Shown: positions 14,202-22,229 of the stretch, one piece after another
Layout: every line of letters starts with the position of its first letter
Position numbering within the stretch: the stretch's first letter is position 1
Source of the DNA: Ruminococcaceae bacterium UBA5891
GTDB taxonomy: Bacteria; Bacillota; Clostridia; Oscillospirales; Acutalibacteraceae
Reading direction: 5' to 3'
DNA: 29,164 nt
NCBI GenBank assembly: GCA_002431945.1
Contig: DJET01000082.1
Coordinates: forward strand, 1-29,164
Position numbers and translations under genes: made by a program
Notes under the pieces: generated by a model
The model's database searches: none
Told to the model about the DNA's origin: nothing
Seen by the model: the letters and a program-made list of their open reading frames with translations, nothing else

Positions 14202-14877
14202 AAATTTGCGGTTGAACAATTTACGAACGCCTGAATTTCGGCATCTTTTGCTTTTAATATACTGGCCGATATACGGTCTTACGTTTTGGCTTTTGGAACG
14301 CGGCTTAACGCTTGATTACCGCGCGATCGAGTCGTCGTTCGACAGCCGCATACCGTTTTGCGAATATTTTGTAATTCCGTATTATTTATGGTTTGTTTTT
14401 CTTGCGGGAATACATATTTACACGCTTTTGTTTGATGTTCCTGCATTCAAAAAGCTGATGTATTTTATAATCATAACCTATACCGTAACCACTGTTATTT
14501 ATATTGTTTACCCGAATAAGCAAGAGCTGAGACCCACCGAGTTTGCACGGGACAATATTTTTGTTGATATAGTTAAAATGCTTTACGGCTTTGATACTAA
14601 TACCAACGTTTGCCCCTCGCTCCACGTTATAGGCTCGTTTGCGGTGCTGTTTACAACATGGCAGTGCAGGCGCTTTAAAAATGTGCGCGACCAGATATGG
14701 ATAATTCTGCTAACGGTGCTTATAAGCATATCAACGGTATTCTTAAAGCAGCATTCGATTATAGACGTTATAGCAGGTCTTGCGGTCTGCGCCGTTTCGT
14801 ATCCTGCGGCGTATATACTGCCAGATAAAATCAGGCTTATAAATAAAAAAGTTAAGCGAGAGAATATAAAAGCGTAA
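14188..14877 (+). CDS. PAP2-family membrane phosphatase
   Basis: A 229-residue protein with about six membrane helices. The phosphatidic-acid-phosphatase motifs are readable: K-x3-RP (KQELRPTEF, near 112-120), CPSLHV near 145, and S-T-x5-H-x3-D (STVFLKQHSIID, near 185-196), which has T in place of the usual R after S. The catalytic histidines are present. The family dephosphorylates lipid phosphates or moves phospho-headgroups (PAP2_3 branch). The 14-base overlap with the glycosyltransferase and the position in a three-gene unit suggest that it supplies diacylglycerol or processes a lipid in the same pathway. This is inferred. Confidence 0.82.
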   Translation: MVDYRNLRLNNLRTPEFRHLLLLIYWPIYGLTFWLLERGLTLDYRAIESSFDSRIPFCEYFVIPYYLWFVFLAGIHIYTLLFDVPAFKKLMYFIIITYTVTTVIYIVYPNKQELRPTEFARDNIFVDIVKMLYGFDTNTNVCPSLHVIGSFAVLFTTWQCRRFKNVRDQIWIILLTVLISISTVFLKQHSIIDVIAGLAVCAVSYPAAYILPDKIRLINKKVKRENIKA

Positions 14878-14885
14878 TTTAATAC

Positions 14886-14914
14886 TTGATTTATTGTATA
14901 ATATGCAATATAAT
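14886..14914 (+). promoter_or_regulatory. Promoter upstream of the small ORF and CorC-like gene
   Basis: TTGATT (14886-14891), a 17-base spacer and a perfect TATAAT (14909-14914). The expected transcript starts near 14921, leaving a leader of about 190 bases before the CorC-like gene at 15112. Confidence 0.75.
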
Positions 14915-14945
14915 AGAAGAAATATCTTGAAAAGGAGTTGGTTTT

Positions 14946-15059
14946 GTGGATCCGCTACCCCGAAGTAGCAGGCACATAAATTCCCCCGAAATCCAAAATA
15001 AATACCGTGTTTATGTGACTGTTTGCGGCTACCGCATTTTTTCGGTTTACCGCAGGTGA
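14946..15059 (+). CDS. Possible 37-residue small protein or leader peptide
   Basis: A complete short frame from GTG (14946) to TGA (15057-15059), preceded by a strong AAAGGAG ribosome binding site at 14931-14937 and the promoter at 14886-14914. The predicted peptide is basic and rich in Tyr, Val and Arg, with a C-terminal half containing YRVYVTVCGYRIF. No family is recognised. Codons such as CTA, CGA and AGT are uncommon in the neighbouring genes, and the same DNA contains paired segments, so the region could instead be a structured RNA leader, or both at once. It ends 52 bases before the CorC-like gene. Confidence 0.45.
   Translation: MDPLPRSSRHINSPEIQNKYRVYVTVCGYRIFSVYRR
15024..15042 (+). 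other. Terminator-like hairpin in the leader of the CorC-like gene
   Basis: TGCGG (15024-15028) pairs with CCGCA (15032-15036) and is followed by six T residues (15037-15042). An upstream GTAGC (14965-14969) can pair either with GCTAC at 14954-14958 or with GCTAC at 15028-15032. The second pairing would break this hairpin. CACATAAA (14973-14980) can also pair with TTTATGTG (15010-15017). The stems are short, so a regulatory role is a hypothesis. Confidence 0.35.
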
Positions 15060-15111
15060 TAGGCATAAGTCGCATTAAATTCTTATTTTATTTTGGAGGT
15101 TTAGTTTCATT

Positions 15112-16434
15112 ATGTTAAAGCAACTGCTGTTGCAGCTTGTGCTTATTGCACTCAATGCGTTTTTTGCCGCAACCGAAATAGCGGTAATTTCGCTTAACGA
15201 AAAAAAAGTCCACTCCCTTGCGGAGGAGGGCGATAAAAAAGCAAAGAAAATGCTTAAGATTATTGAGGAGCCTACAAGGTTTTTATCAACAATACAAATA
15301 GGCATTACTCTTGCAGGGTTTTTAGGCTCCGCTTTTGCGGCTGATAACTTTGCCGAAAAGGTTTCGGGCTTTTTTATAAAAACGTTTAACGTTCCGGCAA
15401 AATACTCCGGTACAATGAACACCGTTGCGGTTGTCGCCGTAACAATAATTTTATCTTATTTCACACTTATTTTAGGCGAGCTTGTGCCGAAAAGAATCGC
15501 TATGAAGCACAAGGAAAAGCTTGCAAACGCCGTGTGCGGCGTAATATCCTTTTTAGCGGCAGTTTTAAGCCCTATAATTTGGTTTTTAACCGTATCTACC
15601 AATGCGGTTTTAAGGCTTATAGGCATAGATCCGCACGAAAAGGAAGACCCCGTTTCGGAAGAGGATATCGTTTTAATGCTTGACGCCGGTGCGGACGAGG
15701 GATCGCTTGATCAGGACGATATTGAATACATAAAAAATGTGTTTAAGCTTGATAAAATGACCGCCGAGGACGTTATGACGCCGTGGAAATCGGTTATATG
15801 CCTTACCGTAAATTCAACGGACGAAGAGGTTATAGATATAATCGAGCAGGAGGGTTATTCCCGCATACCTGTTTACGATGAGGAAGAGGACCACATAATA
15901 GGTATACTTCACACAAGGGATTATCTTTTGAACCGCGGCGAAAAGGATTTCAGCCTTGAAAAGATACTTCACCAGCCGGTCTTTGTGCCCGAAACCGTTA
16001 ATCTTGATATGCTGTTTAAGGATATGCAGACCGATCACAATCACCTTGTAATCGTGGTAAACGAGTACGGCGAAACTTCGGGTATAGTTTCAATGGAGGA
16101 TATACTTGAAGAAATAGTCGGCGAGATTTGGGACGAACGCGATGAAGAGGTTTCGGAATTTTTGGAAACCGGTAAAAACACTTACCGCGTTTTATGCACC
16201 GCCTCTGTTGAGGATTTCTTTGAATTTTTCTCGCTTGAGGACGAGGAGACAGAGGCTTCAACCGTTAACGGCTGGCTTACCGAGATTGCCGGCAAGATAC
16301 CCGAAGAGGGCTACTGCTTTGAGCATAAAAATCTTACGGTTACCGTTACAAAGGCAGACGAGTTTATGACTCACGAAATTTCCGTTAAGGTAAACGAACA
16401 GGTCGAAAAAAACGAAACCGAAGACGATGAATAA
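15112..16434 (+). CDS. CNNM/CorC-type transporter with CBS domains
   Basis: A 440-residue membrane protein. Residues 1 to about 190 form the DUF21/CNNM transmembrane domain, with the LILGELVPKRIA signature near 120-131. A paired CBS domain follows (about 205-330), beginning with DVMTPWKSV, and a C-terminal CorC/HlyC domain (about 345-425, with TVNGWL and GK-x-PEEGYCFE). Such proteins are annotated as haemolysin-like but work as Mg2+ (or Co2+) efflux or Mg-protection transporters, with the CBS pair sensing nucleotide. A GGAGG site at 15095-15099 precedes the ATG. A 190-base leader with a small ORF lies upstream, and a strong terminator follows. Confidence 0.92.
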   Translation: MLKQLLLQLVLIALNAFFAATEIAVISLNEKKVHSLAEEGDKKAKKMLKIIEEPTRFLSTIQIGITLAGFLGSAFAADNFAEKVSGFFIKTFNVPAKYSGTMNTVAVVAVTIILSYFTLILGELVPKRIAMKHKEKLANAVCGVISFLAAVLSPIIWFLTVSTNAVLRLIGIDPHEKEDPVSEEDIVLMLDAGADEGSLDQDDIEYIKNVFKLDKMTAEDVMTPWKSVICLTVNSTDEEVIDIIEQEGYSRIPVYDEEEDHIIGILHTRDYLLNRGEKDFSLEKILHQPVFVPETVNLDMLFKDMQTDHNHLVIVVNEYGETSGIVSMEDILEEIVGEIWDERDEEVSEFLETGKNTYRVLCTASVEDFFEFFSLEDEETEASTVNGWLTEIAGKIPEEGYCFEHKNLTVTVTKADEFMTHEISVKVNEQVEKNETEDDE

Positions 16435-16466
16435 CAGCTTATATAATTAAATTATTGCAAAAAAAC

Positions 16467-16502
16467 AACCCCCGTTCAGCCGAACGGGGGTTAACGTTTT
16501 TT
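16467..16502. terminator. Bidirectional intrinsic terminator
   Basis: AACCCCCGTTC (16467-16477) pairs with 16482-16492 around a four-base loop. T-runs flank it on the plus side (16497-16502), and A-runs at 16459-16465 provide the T-run for the minus strand. It separates the convergent CorC-like and exchanger genes. Confidence 0.9.
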
Positions 16503-17538
16503 ATGCGGATACGCCGAAGAAGGATAAATAACTGCCGAGACCGCCTACAACGATTACAAGATAGAGTATATAAACCGCAAGCATTACAACGCCCTGTAAG
16601 CGGCTGAATTTTCGGCGGATAACGGTCGGAACAACGGCTATAAGCGAAACGATTATAGCAACGGGAAAATCAAGATAAATATTTTGCGCCGAAACAGGCA
16701 GCTTGCCGCCGTAAACAAAGGAACAGACCGCCAAAATAAGGGTGGTATCGATAACATTTGCGCCGATAACGTTGCCTACGGACATTGAGGACTGCTTTTT
16801 TACAATTGCGGTTATTGCCGTAACAAGCTCAGGCAGCGATGTGCCTACCGCAACTATCGTTACGCCTATAACCGCTTCCGAAACACCGAAGAAGGCGGCG
16901 ATTCTGCTGCCGTTGTTTACAAGCAGCTGCGAGCCTACAACAATTCCGGCGGCGCCCACTACAATACGCAGAATATTATCGATAACCGATTTTTTATTAA
17001 CCTCCGGCCGTTCGCTGTCGCTTTGGGTAACGTCGCTTTTTGCCGAACGTATATTTTCGTAAATATATACCGCAAACACTAAAATTAAGGCAAACGCGCC
17101 TATGAGCGATAAAGAGCCGCTTAAAGAAAACAAAAACAGCACGGTTACGGCGGCTAAGAGCAGGATAGCCTTCGGGGCAAAGCTTTTTCTTTCTATCGGT
17201 ATTGGTAAAAAGATAATGCTTACGGCAAGTATCATTGCGGTGTTGCATATAACAGAGCCTATGCCGTTGCCTATCGCCATACCCACCTTATCCTGCGAAG
17301 CCGCGATATAATCGCCGACGCGTGATACGAGTATTTTATGCCCGTCAACGGCGGCAATGGTGGAAACAATAATTTCTGGCAGCGTTGTGGCAATGCTTAC
17401 AACGGTAGCCCCAACAATAAATTTCGGTATTCCGGTTACCTCGGCTGCCCAAACGGCGCCGTCTACAAACCAGTCTCCGCCCTTAACAATAAAAATTATG
17501 CCGAGAACAAACAAAAAGTACATTAAAAAATTTCCCAT
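16501..17538 (-). CDS. Na+/Ca2+ exchanger family protein (YrbG-like)
   Basis: A 345-residue integral membrane antiporter of the CaCA superfamily with about ten helices arranged as two inverted repeats. The alpha-repeat motifs are visible as GATVVSIATTLPEI (near 40-53) and GVTIVAVGTSLPELVTAI (near 215-233), with the ion-binding acidic residues in TLPE and SLPE. A charged loop near the middle (KSDVTQSDSERPEVNKK) divides the halves. The start is placed at ATG 17538, which has GGAGG seven bases upstream. The longer frame to 17613 would begin upstream of the promoter and adds an atypical N-terminus. It is transcribed alone; the substrate ion is presumed Ca2+. Confidence 0.9.
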   Translation of the reverse strand: MGNFLMYFLFVLGIIFIVKGGDWFVDGAVWAAEVTGIPKFIVGATVVSIATTLPEIIVSTIAAVDGHKILVSRVGDYIAASQDKVGMAIGNGIGSVICNTAMILAVSIIFLPIPIERKSFAPKAILLLAAVTVLFLFSLSGSLSLIGAFALILVFAVYIYENIRSAKSDVTQSDSERPEVNKKSVIDNILRIVVGAAGIVVGSQLLVNNGSRIAAFFGVSEAVIGVTIVAVGTSLPELVTAITAIVKKQSSMSVGNVIGANVIDTTLILAVCSFVYGGKLPVSAQNIYLDFPVAIIVSLIAVVPTVIRRKFSRLQGVVMLAVYILYLVIVVGGLGSYLSFFGVSA

Positions 17539-17572
17539 AGCTTTTCCTCCGTTATTTTTATAAAACAAGAAA

Positions 17573-17601
17573 ATTTTACTATAAAATAAATTTAAAGTCA
17601 A
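17573..17601 (-). promoter_or_regulatory. Promoter of the exchanger gene
   Basis: On the minus strand TTGACT (17596-17601), a 17-base spacer and TAAAAT (17573-17578). It lies 35 bases before the corrected start at 17538. Confidence 0.75.
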
Positions 17602-17648
17602 TAGCGGCATCACCTGAGAATATACATTAAAAAATATGCATTTATGCC

Positions 17649-17677
17649 TTGAAAAACTGCATATTATCGTGTATAAT
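17649..17677 (+). promoter_or_regulatory. Promoter of the ten-gene nusB-tyrS operon
   Basis: TTGAAA (17649-17654), a 17-base spacer and a perfect TATAAT (17672-17677), 31 bases before the nusB start. No other clear promoter or terminator was seen until 27267. Confidence 0.82.
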
Positions 17678-17708
17678 ATTATTTATATATTATGGGAGCA
17701 GGTGCGGT

Positions 17709-18104
17709 ATGACAAGAAAGCAGGCAAGAGAAGAAGCTTTTATTCTTGTTTTTGAAAAAGAATTTAACGATAACACGGTTGAAGAAATATTCGAGGCGGC
17801 GGCGGAAGCGCGCGACCTTGAGCCGGACGGGTATATTACAAAGGTTTTTCCCGGCGTTTACGAGCATAGGGAGGAGCTTGACGGCATTATATCCGAATAC
17901 TCTGTCGGGTGGTCGATAAACCGCATTTCAAAAACCGCGCTTTGCATACTTCGCCTTGCGCTTTACGAAATGCTTTATGAAGACGAAATTCCCGTTTCGG
18001 TTTCGATCAACGAGGCGGTGGAGCTTGCAAAAAAATATGCAACAAACGAAGACGCCTCTTTCATAAACGGCATTTTGTCAACGGCAGCCAAAAAAGCAAA
18101 ATGA
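17709..18104 (+). CDS. nusB: Transcription antitermination factor NusB
   Basis: A 131-residue all-helical RNA-binding protein that works with NusE/S10 in rRNA antitermination. The N-terminus MTRKQAREEAFILVFEKEF, the segment W-S-I-NRISKTALCILRLALYEML and the C-terminal SINEAVELAKKYA-x-EDA-x-FINGILS are classical. The ATG at 17709 is chosen because the longer frame begins inside the -35 box, and because NusB proteins begin with this R-x-x-RE segment. It is the first gene of the operon, and its stop overlaps xseA by four bases. Confidence 0.96.
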   Translation: MTRKQAREEAFILVFEKEFNDNTVEEIFEAAAEARDLEPDGYITKVFPGVYEHREELDGIISEYSVGWSINRISKTALCILRLALYEMLYEDEIPVSVSINEAVELAKKYATNEDASFINGILSTAAKKAK

Positions 18105-19312
18105 ACGACAGCGTAATTTCCGTAAGGCAGCTTAACCTTTATGTTAAGTCTTTGCTCGACGGTCAGGTAAGACTGCAAAACGCCGCCGTTATCGGCGAAA
18201 TTTCAAATTTTAAAAATCATTATGCAAGCGGTCACTGGTATTTTACGCTTAAAGACAGCGACGCCGCCATACGCTGCGTAATGTTTCGCTTTAATGCCGC
18301 GGGAGTTAGGTTTACGCCGTCGGACGGTATGCAGGTAATAGCTGTAGGCAGGGTATCAATTTACGAAAAGGACGGCAGTTATCAGCTTTATGCAGAGCAG
18401 CTTTTCCCTGCGGGAGAGGGCGCCGAAGCGCTGAAATTTGAAGAAATTAAAAACAGGCTTCAAAATGAAGGGCTGTTTGACGCTCAAAATAAAAGACCGC
18501 TGCCGAAATTCCCGAAAAATATTGCGGTTATAACATCGGGCACCGGCGCCGCCGTGCAGGATATACTTAATATTACGGGCAGGCGCTGGCCTATGGCGCG
18601 AATTATAATGTGCCCCGTTTCGGTTCAGGGCAAGTCCGCCGTGCCGGAAATGCTTTCTGCGCTTGAAAGGGTTTATGCCTTGGGCACAGCCGACGTGATA
18701 ATTATAGGCAGGGGCGGCGGCTCGGCAGAGGATCTTAGGGAATTTAACGACGAGACGCTTGCAAGAAAGATATACGAATCCCCCGTGCCGGTGATTTCCG
18801 CCGTCGGGCACGAAACGGATTTTTCAATATGCGATTTTGTTGCGGATATGCGCGCGCCTACCCCTTCTGCGGCGGCGGAGCTTGCCGTGCCGGACAGTGA
18901 AGAGGTTTTAGCAAAGCTTAATAAATTTAGGCTTTATATGCGCACGGCGCTTAAATCGGCATATGAAAGCCGCAACGCAAGGCTTATTGCCGCCGTTTCG
19001 TCACCTTATCTTGCAAATCCATTAAATACGCTTGTTTTTCCGCGGCTTGAACGGGCAGACCGTGCGGCGGAGAAAATATTAAGCTTAACTAATGCCTATA
19101 TAGAGCAAAAAAACGCCGCGCTTTGCGAAAAGGCGGCAAAGCTTGACGCGCTGAGCCCGCTTAAGGTTTTGGCTCGCGGATACGCGGCGGTTTTAAAGGA
19201 CGGCAGGGCGGTTAAAAGCGTTGAAGAATTGAATGAAAACGATACGATAGATATAACCCTTGCAGATGGTAAAGCCATTTGCAGAGTAACTGAAAGGGAG
19301 CGTTTCAATTGA
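18101..19312 (+). CDS. xseA: Exodeoxyribonuclease VII large subunit
   Basis: A 403-residue catalytic subunit of the ATP-independent single-strand DNA exonuclease VII. The N-terminal OB-fold (about 1-100) includes VIGEISNFKNHYASGHWYF. The catalytic domain carries the conserved ITSGTGAAVQDI, RGGGSAEDLREFNDE and SAVGHETDFSICDFVADMRAPTPSAAAE blocks. The coiled-coil region follows and the C-terminus ends in L-x-RGYA-x-V-x-KDG, also typical. It overlaps nusB by four bases (ATGA) and xseB by four bases. Confidence 0.97.
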   Translation: MNDSVISVRQLNLYVKSLLDGQVRLQNAAVIGEISNFKNHYASGHWYFTLKDSDAAIRCVMFRFNAAGVRFTPSDGMQVIAVGRVSIYEKDGSYQLYAEQLFPAGEGAEALKFEEIKNRLQNEGLFDAQNKRPLPKFPKNIAVITSGTGAAVQDILNITGRRWPMARIIMCPVSVQGKSAVPEMLSALERVYALGTADVIIIGRGGGSAEDLREFNDETLARKIYESPVPVISAVGHETDFSICDFVADMRAPTPSAAAELAVPDSEEVLAKLNKFRLYMRTALKSAYESRNARLIAAVSSPYLANPLNTLVFPRLERADRAAEKILSLTNAYIEQKNAALCEKAAKLDALSPLKVLARGYAAVLKDGRAVKSVEELNENDTIDITLADGKAICRVTERERFN

Positions 19313-19527
19313 GCAAAGGCACCGATTTTGAAAAATCGCTTAAAGAGCTTGAAGAAATTGTTTCAAGGCTTGAGAGCGGAGATATTACGCTTGACGAATC
19401 AATGGCGCTGTTTGAGCGCGGTATGAAGCTTTCGGGCGATTGCAGAAAAGCGCTTGAAACCGCAAAGCAAAAAATTATAACGCTTACGGAAGCGGAAAAG
19501 GAAGCAAAGCTTGATGAAACCGTTTGA
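19309..19527 (+). CDS. xseB: Exodeoxyribonuclease VII small subunit
   Basis: A 72-residue helical subunit that binds the XseA stalk. The sequence FEKSLKELEEIVSRLESGDITLDESM-x-LFE-x-G is the family signature and covers almost the whole protein. Translation starts at TTG 19309 inside the xseA stop (TTGA), with AAAGGGAG at 19293-19300. Tight coupling to xseA would keep the subunit ratio fixed. Confidence 0.96.
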   Translation: MSKGTDFEKSLKELEEIVSRLESGDITLDESMALFERGMKLSGDCRKALETAKQKIITLTEAEKEAKLDETV

Positions 19528-20386
19528 AAGATATATACCCGTTATTGAAAATAAGCTTAACGAACTGCTGCCCGAAAGCGGCGAACGCTATTCTTCAGCC
19601 GTAAACGCTATGCGATACAGCCTGTTATCGGGCGGAAAGCGCATAAGACCGATATTATTGCTTGAATTTTACAGCCTTTTCGGCGGCAGGGCGGAGGGCG
19701 CGCTTAATTTTGCCGCCGCTATCGAAATGATACATACCTATTCGCTTATTCACGACGATTTACCCTGTATGGATAACGACGATATGCGCCGCGGAAATCC
19801 CTCATGCCACAAGGCGTTCGGTTATGATACGGCGCTGCTTGCGGGGGACGCGCTTTTAACCCACGCTTTTTTAGCGGCGGCAAGTACTGCTGATATACCG
19901 CCCGAAAGGGTAAGCCGCGCAATATCGGTTTTAGCGCAAAAGGCGGGTATATACGGTATGGTGGGCGGTCAGGTTATGGACCTTGATTTTGAAAAAAACG
20001 GGGCAAACGGCGAAGAGCTTACCGCAATGTATATTAAAAAAACCTCCTGCCTGCTTGAGGCGGCGGCAATGTGCGGCGCCGTGCTTGCGGGAGCTGATGA
20101 GGAAACCGTTAAAAAAACAGAGGAATACGCCGAAAATTTAGGGCTTGCCTTTCAAATAACAGACGATATACTTGACTGTACCGCTGACGAAAAGACGCTC
20201 GGCAAGCCGATAGGCAGCGACGAAAAGAACGGCAAGACCACGTTTGTTACCCTTTTATGTCTTGACGGCGCAAAGCAAAAGGCGGCGCTGCTTACAAAAA
20301 AGGCTGAGGATATATTAAACGGCTTTTCCGGCAATACATCTTATTTAAAGGAACTTACCGAATATTTGCTTAACAGAAATTATTAA
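19514..20386 (+). CDS. ispA: Polyprenyl (farnesyl/geranyl) diphosphate synthase
   Basis: A 290-residue trans-prenyltransferase that condenses isopentenyl diphosphate with allylic diphosphates. The first aspartate-rich motif DDLPCMDND is at residues 81-89, with the C-x-x-x-x substitution typical of bacterial FPP synthases. The second, DDILD, is near 217-221. GGKR-x-RP is at 40-46 and KKTSCLLEAA near 173. The ATG at 19514 is preferred; a TTG three bases earlier (19511) is equally compatible with the AAGGA site. It overlaps xseB by 14 bases and precedes dxs, giving a linked isoprenoid pair. Confidence 0.93.
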   Translation: MKPFERYIPVIENKLNELLPESGERYSSAVNAMRYSLLSGGKRIRPILLLEFYSLFGGRAEGALNFAAAIEMIHTYSLIHDDLPCMDNDDMRRGNPSCHKAFGYDTALLAGDALLTHAFLAAASTADIPPERVSRAISVLAQKAGIYGMVGGQVMDLDFEKNGANGEELTAMYIKKTSCLLEAAAMCGAVLAGADEETVKKTEEYAENLGLAFQITDDILDCTADEKTLGKPIGSDEKNGKTTFVTLLCLDGAKQKAALLTKKAEDILNGFSGNTSYLKELTEYLLNRNY

Positions 20387-20402
20387 AGGACTGTAATTAT
20401 AA

Positions 20403-22229
20403 TTGGAATACAAGCTTTTAAGCACTGTTAAATCGCCAGACGATTTAAAACGGCTTAATGAAGAGGATCTGCCGCGTCTTTGCGAGGAAATAAGAAAAAA
20501 AATAGTAACCACCGTTTCAAAAAACGGCGGCCATTTAGCGTCTAACCTCGGTGCGGTGGAGCTTACGGTGGCTTTGCACCGCAGCTTTTCTTCCCCTGAG
20601 GACGCTATAATATTCGACGTAGGGCATCAGTGCTATACGCATAAGCTGTTAACAGGCCGAGCGGAAGCATTTTCGGGGCTTAGAACCGAAAACGGAATTT
20701 CGGGCTATATGCGCCCTGACGAGAGCGAGCACGACCCGTTTATAACAGGGCACAGCAGTAATTCAATATCGGCGGCATACGGCATTTACCGCGCAAAGCG
20801 CTTAAAGGGCGAAAACGGAACCGCAATAGCGGTTATAGGCGACGGCGCTATGACCGGCGGTATGGCGTATGAGGCGCTTAATAACGCAGGCAGCGGCAGA
20901 AGTAATTTTATTGTTGTGCTTAACGACAATAAAATGTCTATTTCAAGAAATGTGGGCGCGCTTGCGCGCAGTCTTACAAAAATGCGCAATAAGCCGCATT
21001 ACCATCAGTTTAAATTTGCGTTAAGTCATTTTTTAGCCGCCGTTCCGTTTATAGGTAAATCGCTTAATAATGCGGTTTTTCAAATAAAAGAAACGGTTAA
21101 AGGAATTATATATAAGAATAATATTTTTACTGCAATGGGCTTTAATTATTTAGGCCCTGTCGACGGGCATAATATTAAAGCGATGGAGCAGCTGTTTTCG
21201 ATTGCCAAAACCTATACAAGACCTTCGCTTATACACGTTGTAACAACAAAGGGAAAGGGTTATTCGTATGCAGAGTCTTCCCCCAAGGATTATCACGGCG
21301 TTTCGCCCTTCGATATTGATAAGGGCGCAGAGATAAGCGGTAAAACAACATATTCCGATATTGCGGGAAGCACGCTTTGCGCTCTTGCCGAGGACGACGA
21401 TAAAATCTGCGCCGTAACCGCGGCAATGACCGCCGGAACGGGGCTTACGCAATTTGCGGGCAGGTTTAAAAACAGATTTTTTGACGTAGGCATTGCCGAG
21501 CAGCACGCCGTGACCTTTGCGGCAGGGCTTGCAAGCCGCGGCTTAAAGCCGTTTTTTGTGGTGTATTCTTCATTTTTACAGCGCGGCTTTGACCAGATCA
21601 TACACGATATAGCAATAGGCGGTTTTCCCGTAAGACTGCTTATAGACCGCGCGGGAATAGTAGGCGAGGACGGCGAAACCCATCAGGGGCTTTTTGACGT
21701 TTCGTTTTTGGCTTCCGTTCCCGATATGACGGTTTATTCTCCCTGCTATTACAGCGAGCTTGAAAACGATATTAAGCGCGCCGCAAAGGAAGACCGCTTT
21801 TGCGCGGTACGCTATCCGCGCGGCTGCGAAAAGCAAGAGCCCGACCTTGACTTTTCGGGCGATTTTACCGTTATAAACGGCGGCAAAAAAGCAATCGTAA
21901 CATACGGCAGGCTGTTTTCGGACGCGCTTGAGGCTAAAGCCGTATGTAAGGATATAAGTATTGTAAAGCTTAATAAAATATATCCGTTAAGCCGGGAACT
22001 GACAGATCGGCTTAAAGAGTTTAACGAAATACACTTTTTTGAAGAGGGGATACGAAGCGGCGGCATTGCGGAGCTTTGCGCGGTGCGCCTGCTTGAAGAG
22101 GGCTACGGCGGAATTTATAAAATTCACGCGGTGGAAAACAGGTTTGTGCCCACGGCTACGGTTACGGGCGCTATAAAGGCATGCGGACTTGATACCGAAA
22201 GTATGATTGCGGCGGTGAGTGAAAAATGA
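20403..22229 (+). CDS. dxs: 1-deoxy-D-xylulose-5-phosphate synthase
   Basis: A 608-residue thiamine-diphosphate enzyme, the first step of the methylerythritol phosphate pathway (pyruvate plus glyceraldehyde 3-phosphate). The conserved N-terminal block has SKNGGHLASNLG and DVGHQ. The ThDP motif GDGAMTGGMAYEALNNAG ... NDN is at about residues 146-175. The second domain has DRAGIVGEDGETHQG near 415-429, and a transketolase C-terminal domain follows. The start is a TTG at 20403 with an AAAGGA site 12 bases upstream, a weak arrangement, but the encoded N-terminus fits the family well. Its stop overlaps tlyA by four bases. Confidence 0.96.
   Translation: MEYKLLSTVKSPDDLKRLNEEDLPRLCEEIRKKIVTTVSKNGGHLASNLGAVELTVALHRSFSSPEDAIIFDVGHQCYTHKLLTGRAEAFSGLRTENGISGYMRPDESEHDPFITGHSSNSISAAYGIYRAKRLKGENGTAIAVIGDGAMTGGMAYEALNNAGSGRSNFIVVLNDNKMSISRNVGALARSLTKMRNKPHYHQFKFALSHFLAAVPFIGKSLNNAVFQIKETVKGIIYKNNIFTAMGFNYLGPVDGHNIKAMEQLFSIAKTYTRPSLIHVVTTKGKGYSYAESSPKDYHGVSPFDIDKGAEISGKTTYSDIAGSTLCALAEDDDKICAVTAAMTAGTGLTQFAGRFKNRFFDVGIAEQHAVTFAAGLASRGLKPFFVVYSSFLQRGFDQIIHDIAIGGFPVRLLIDRAGIVGEDGETHQGLFDVSFLASVPDMTVYSPCYYSELENDIKRAAKEDRFCAVRYPRGCEKQEPDLDFSGDFTVINGGKKAIVTYGRLFSDALEAKAVCKDISIVKLNKIYPLSRELTDRLKEFNEIHFFEEGIRSGGIAELCAVRLLEEGYGGIYKIHAVENRFVPTATVTGAIKACGLDTESMIAAVSEK

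Noticed and set aside
14921..15070. 6S RNA as the identity of the leader before the CorC-like gene
   Set aside because: The promoter and paired segments suggested it, but I could not find a closing stem between the two ends or the expected central bubble, so I kept it as a small ORF or attenuator candidate.
14921..15111. Known metal riboswitches (M-box, yybP-ykoY, NiCo) before the CorC-like gene
   Set aside because: The conserved core strings of these classes as I know them are not present on the plus strand.
18356..18811. A 151-residue minus-strand frame inside xseA
   Set aside because: It is fully contained in a conserved gene and its composition is the mirror of xseA codons.
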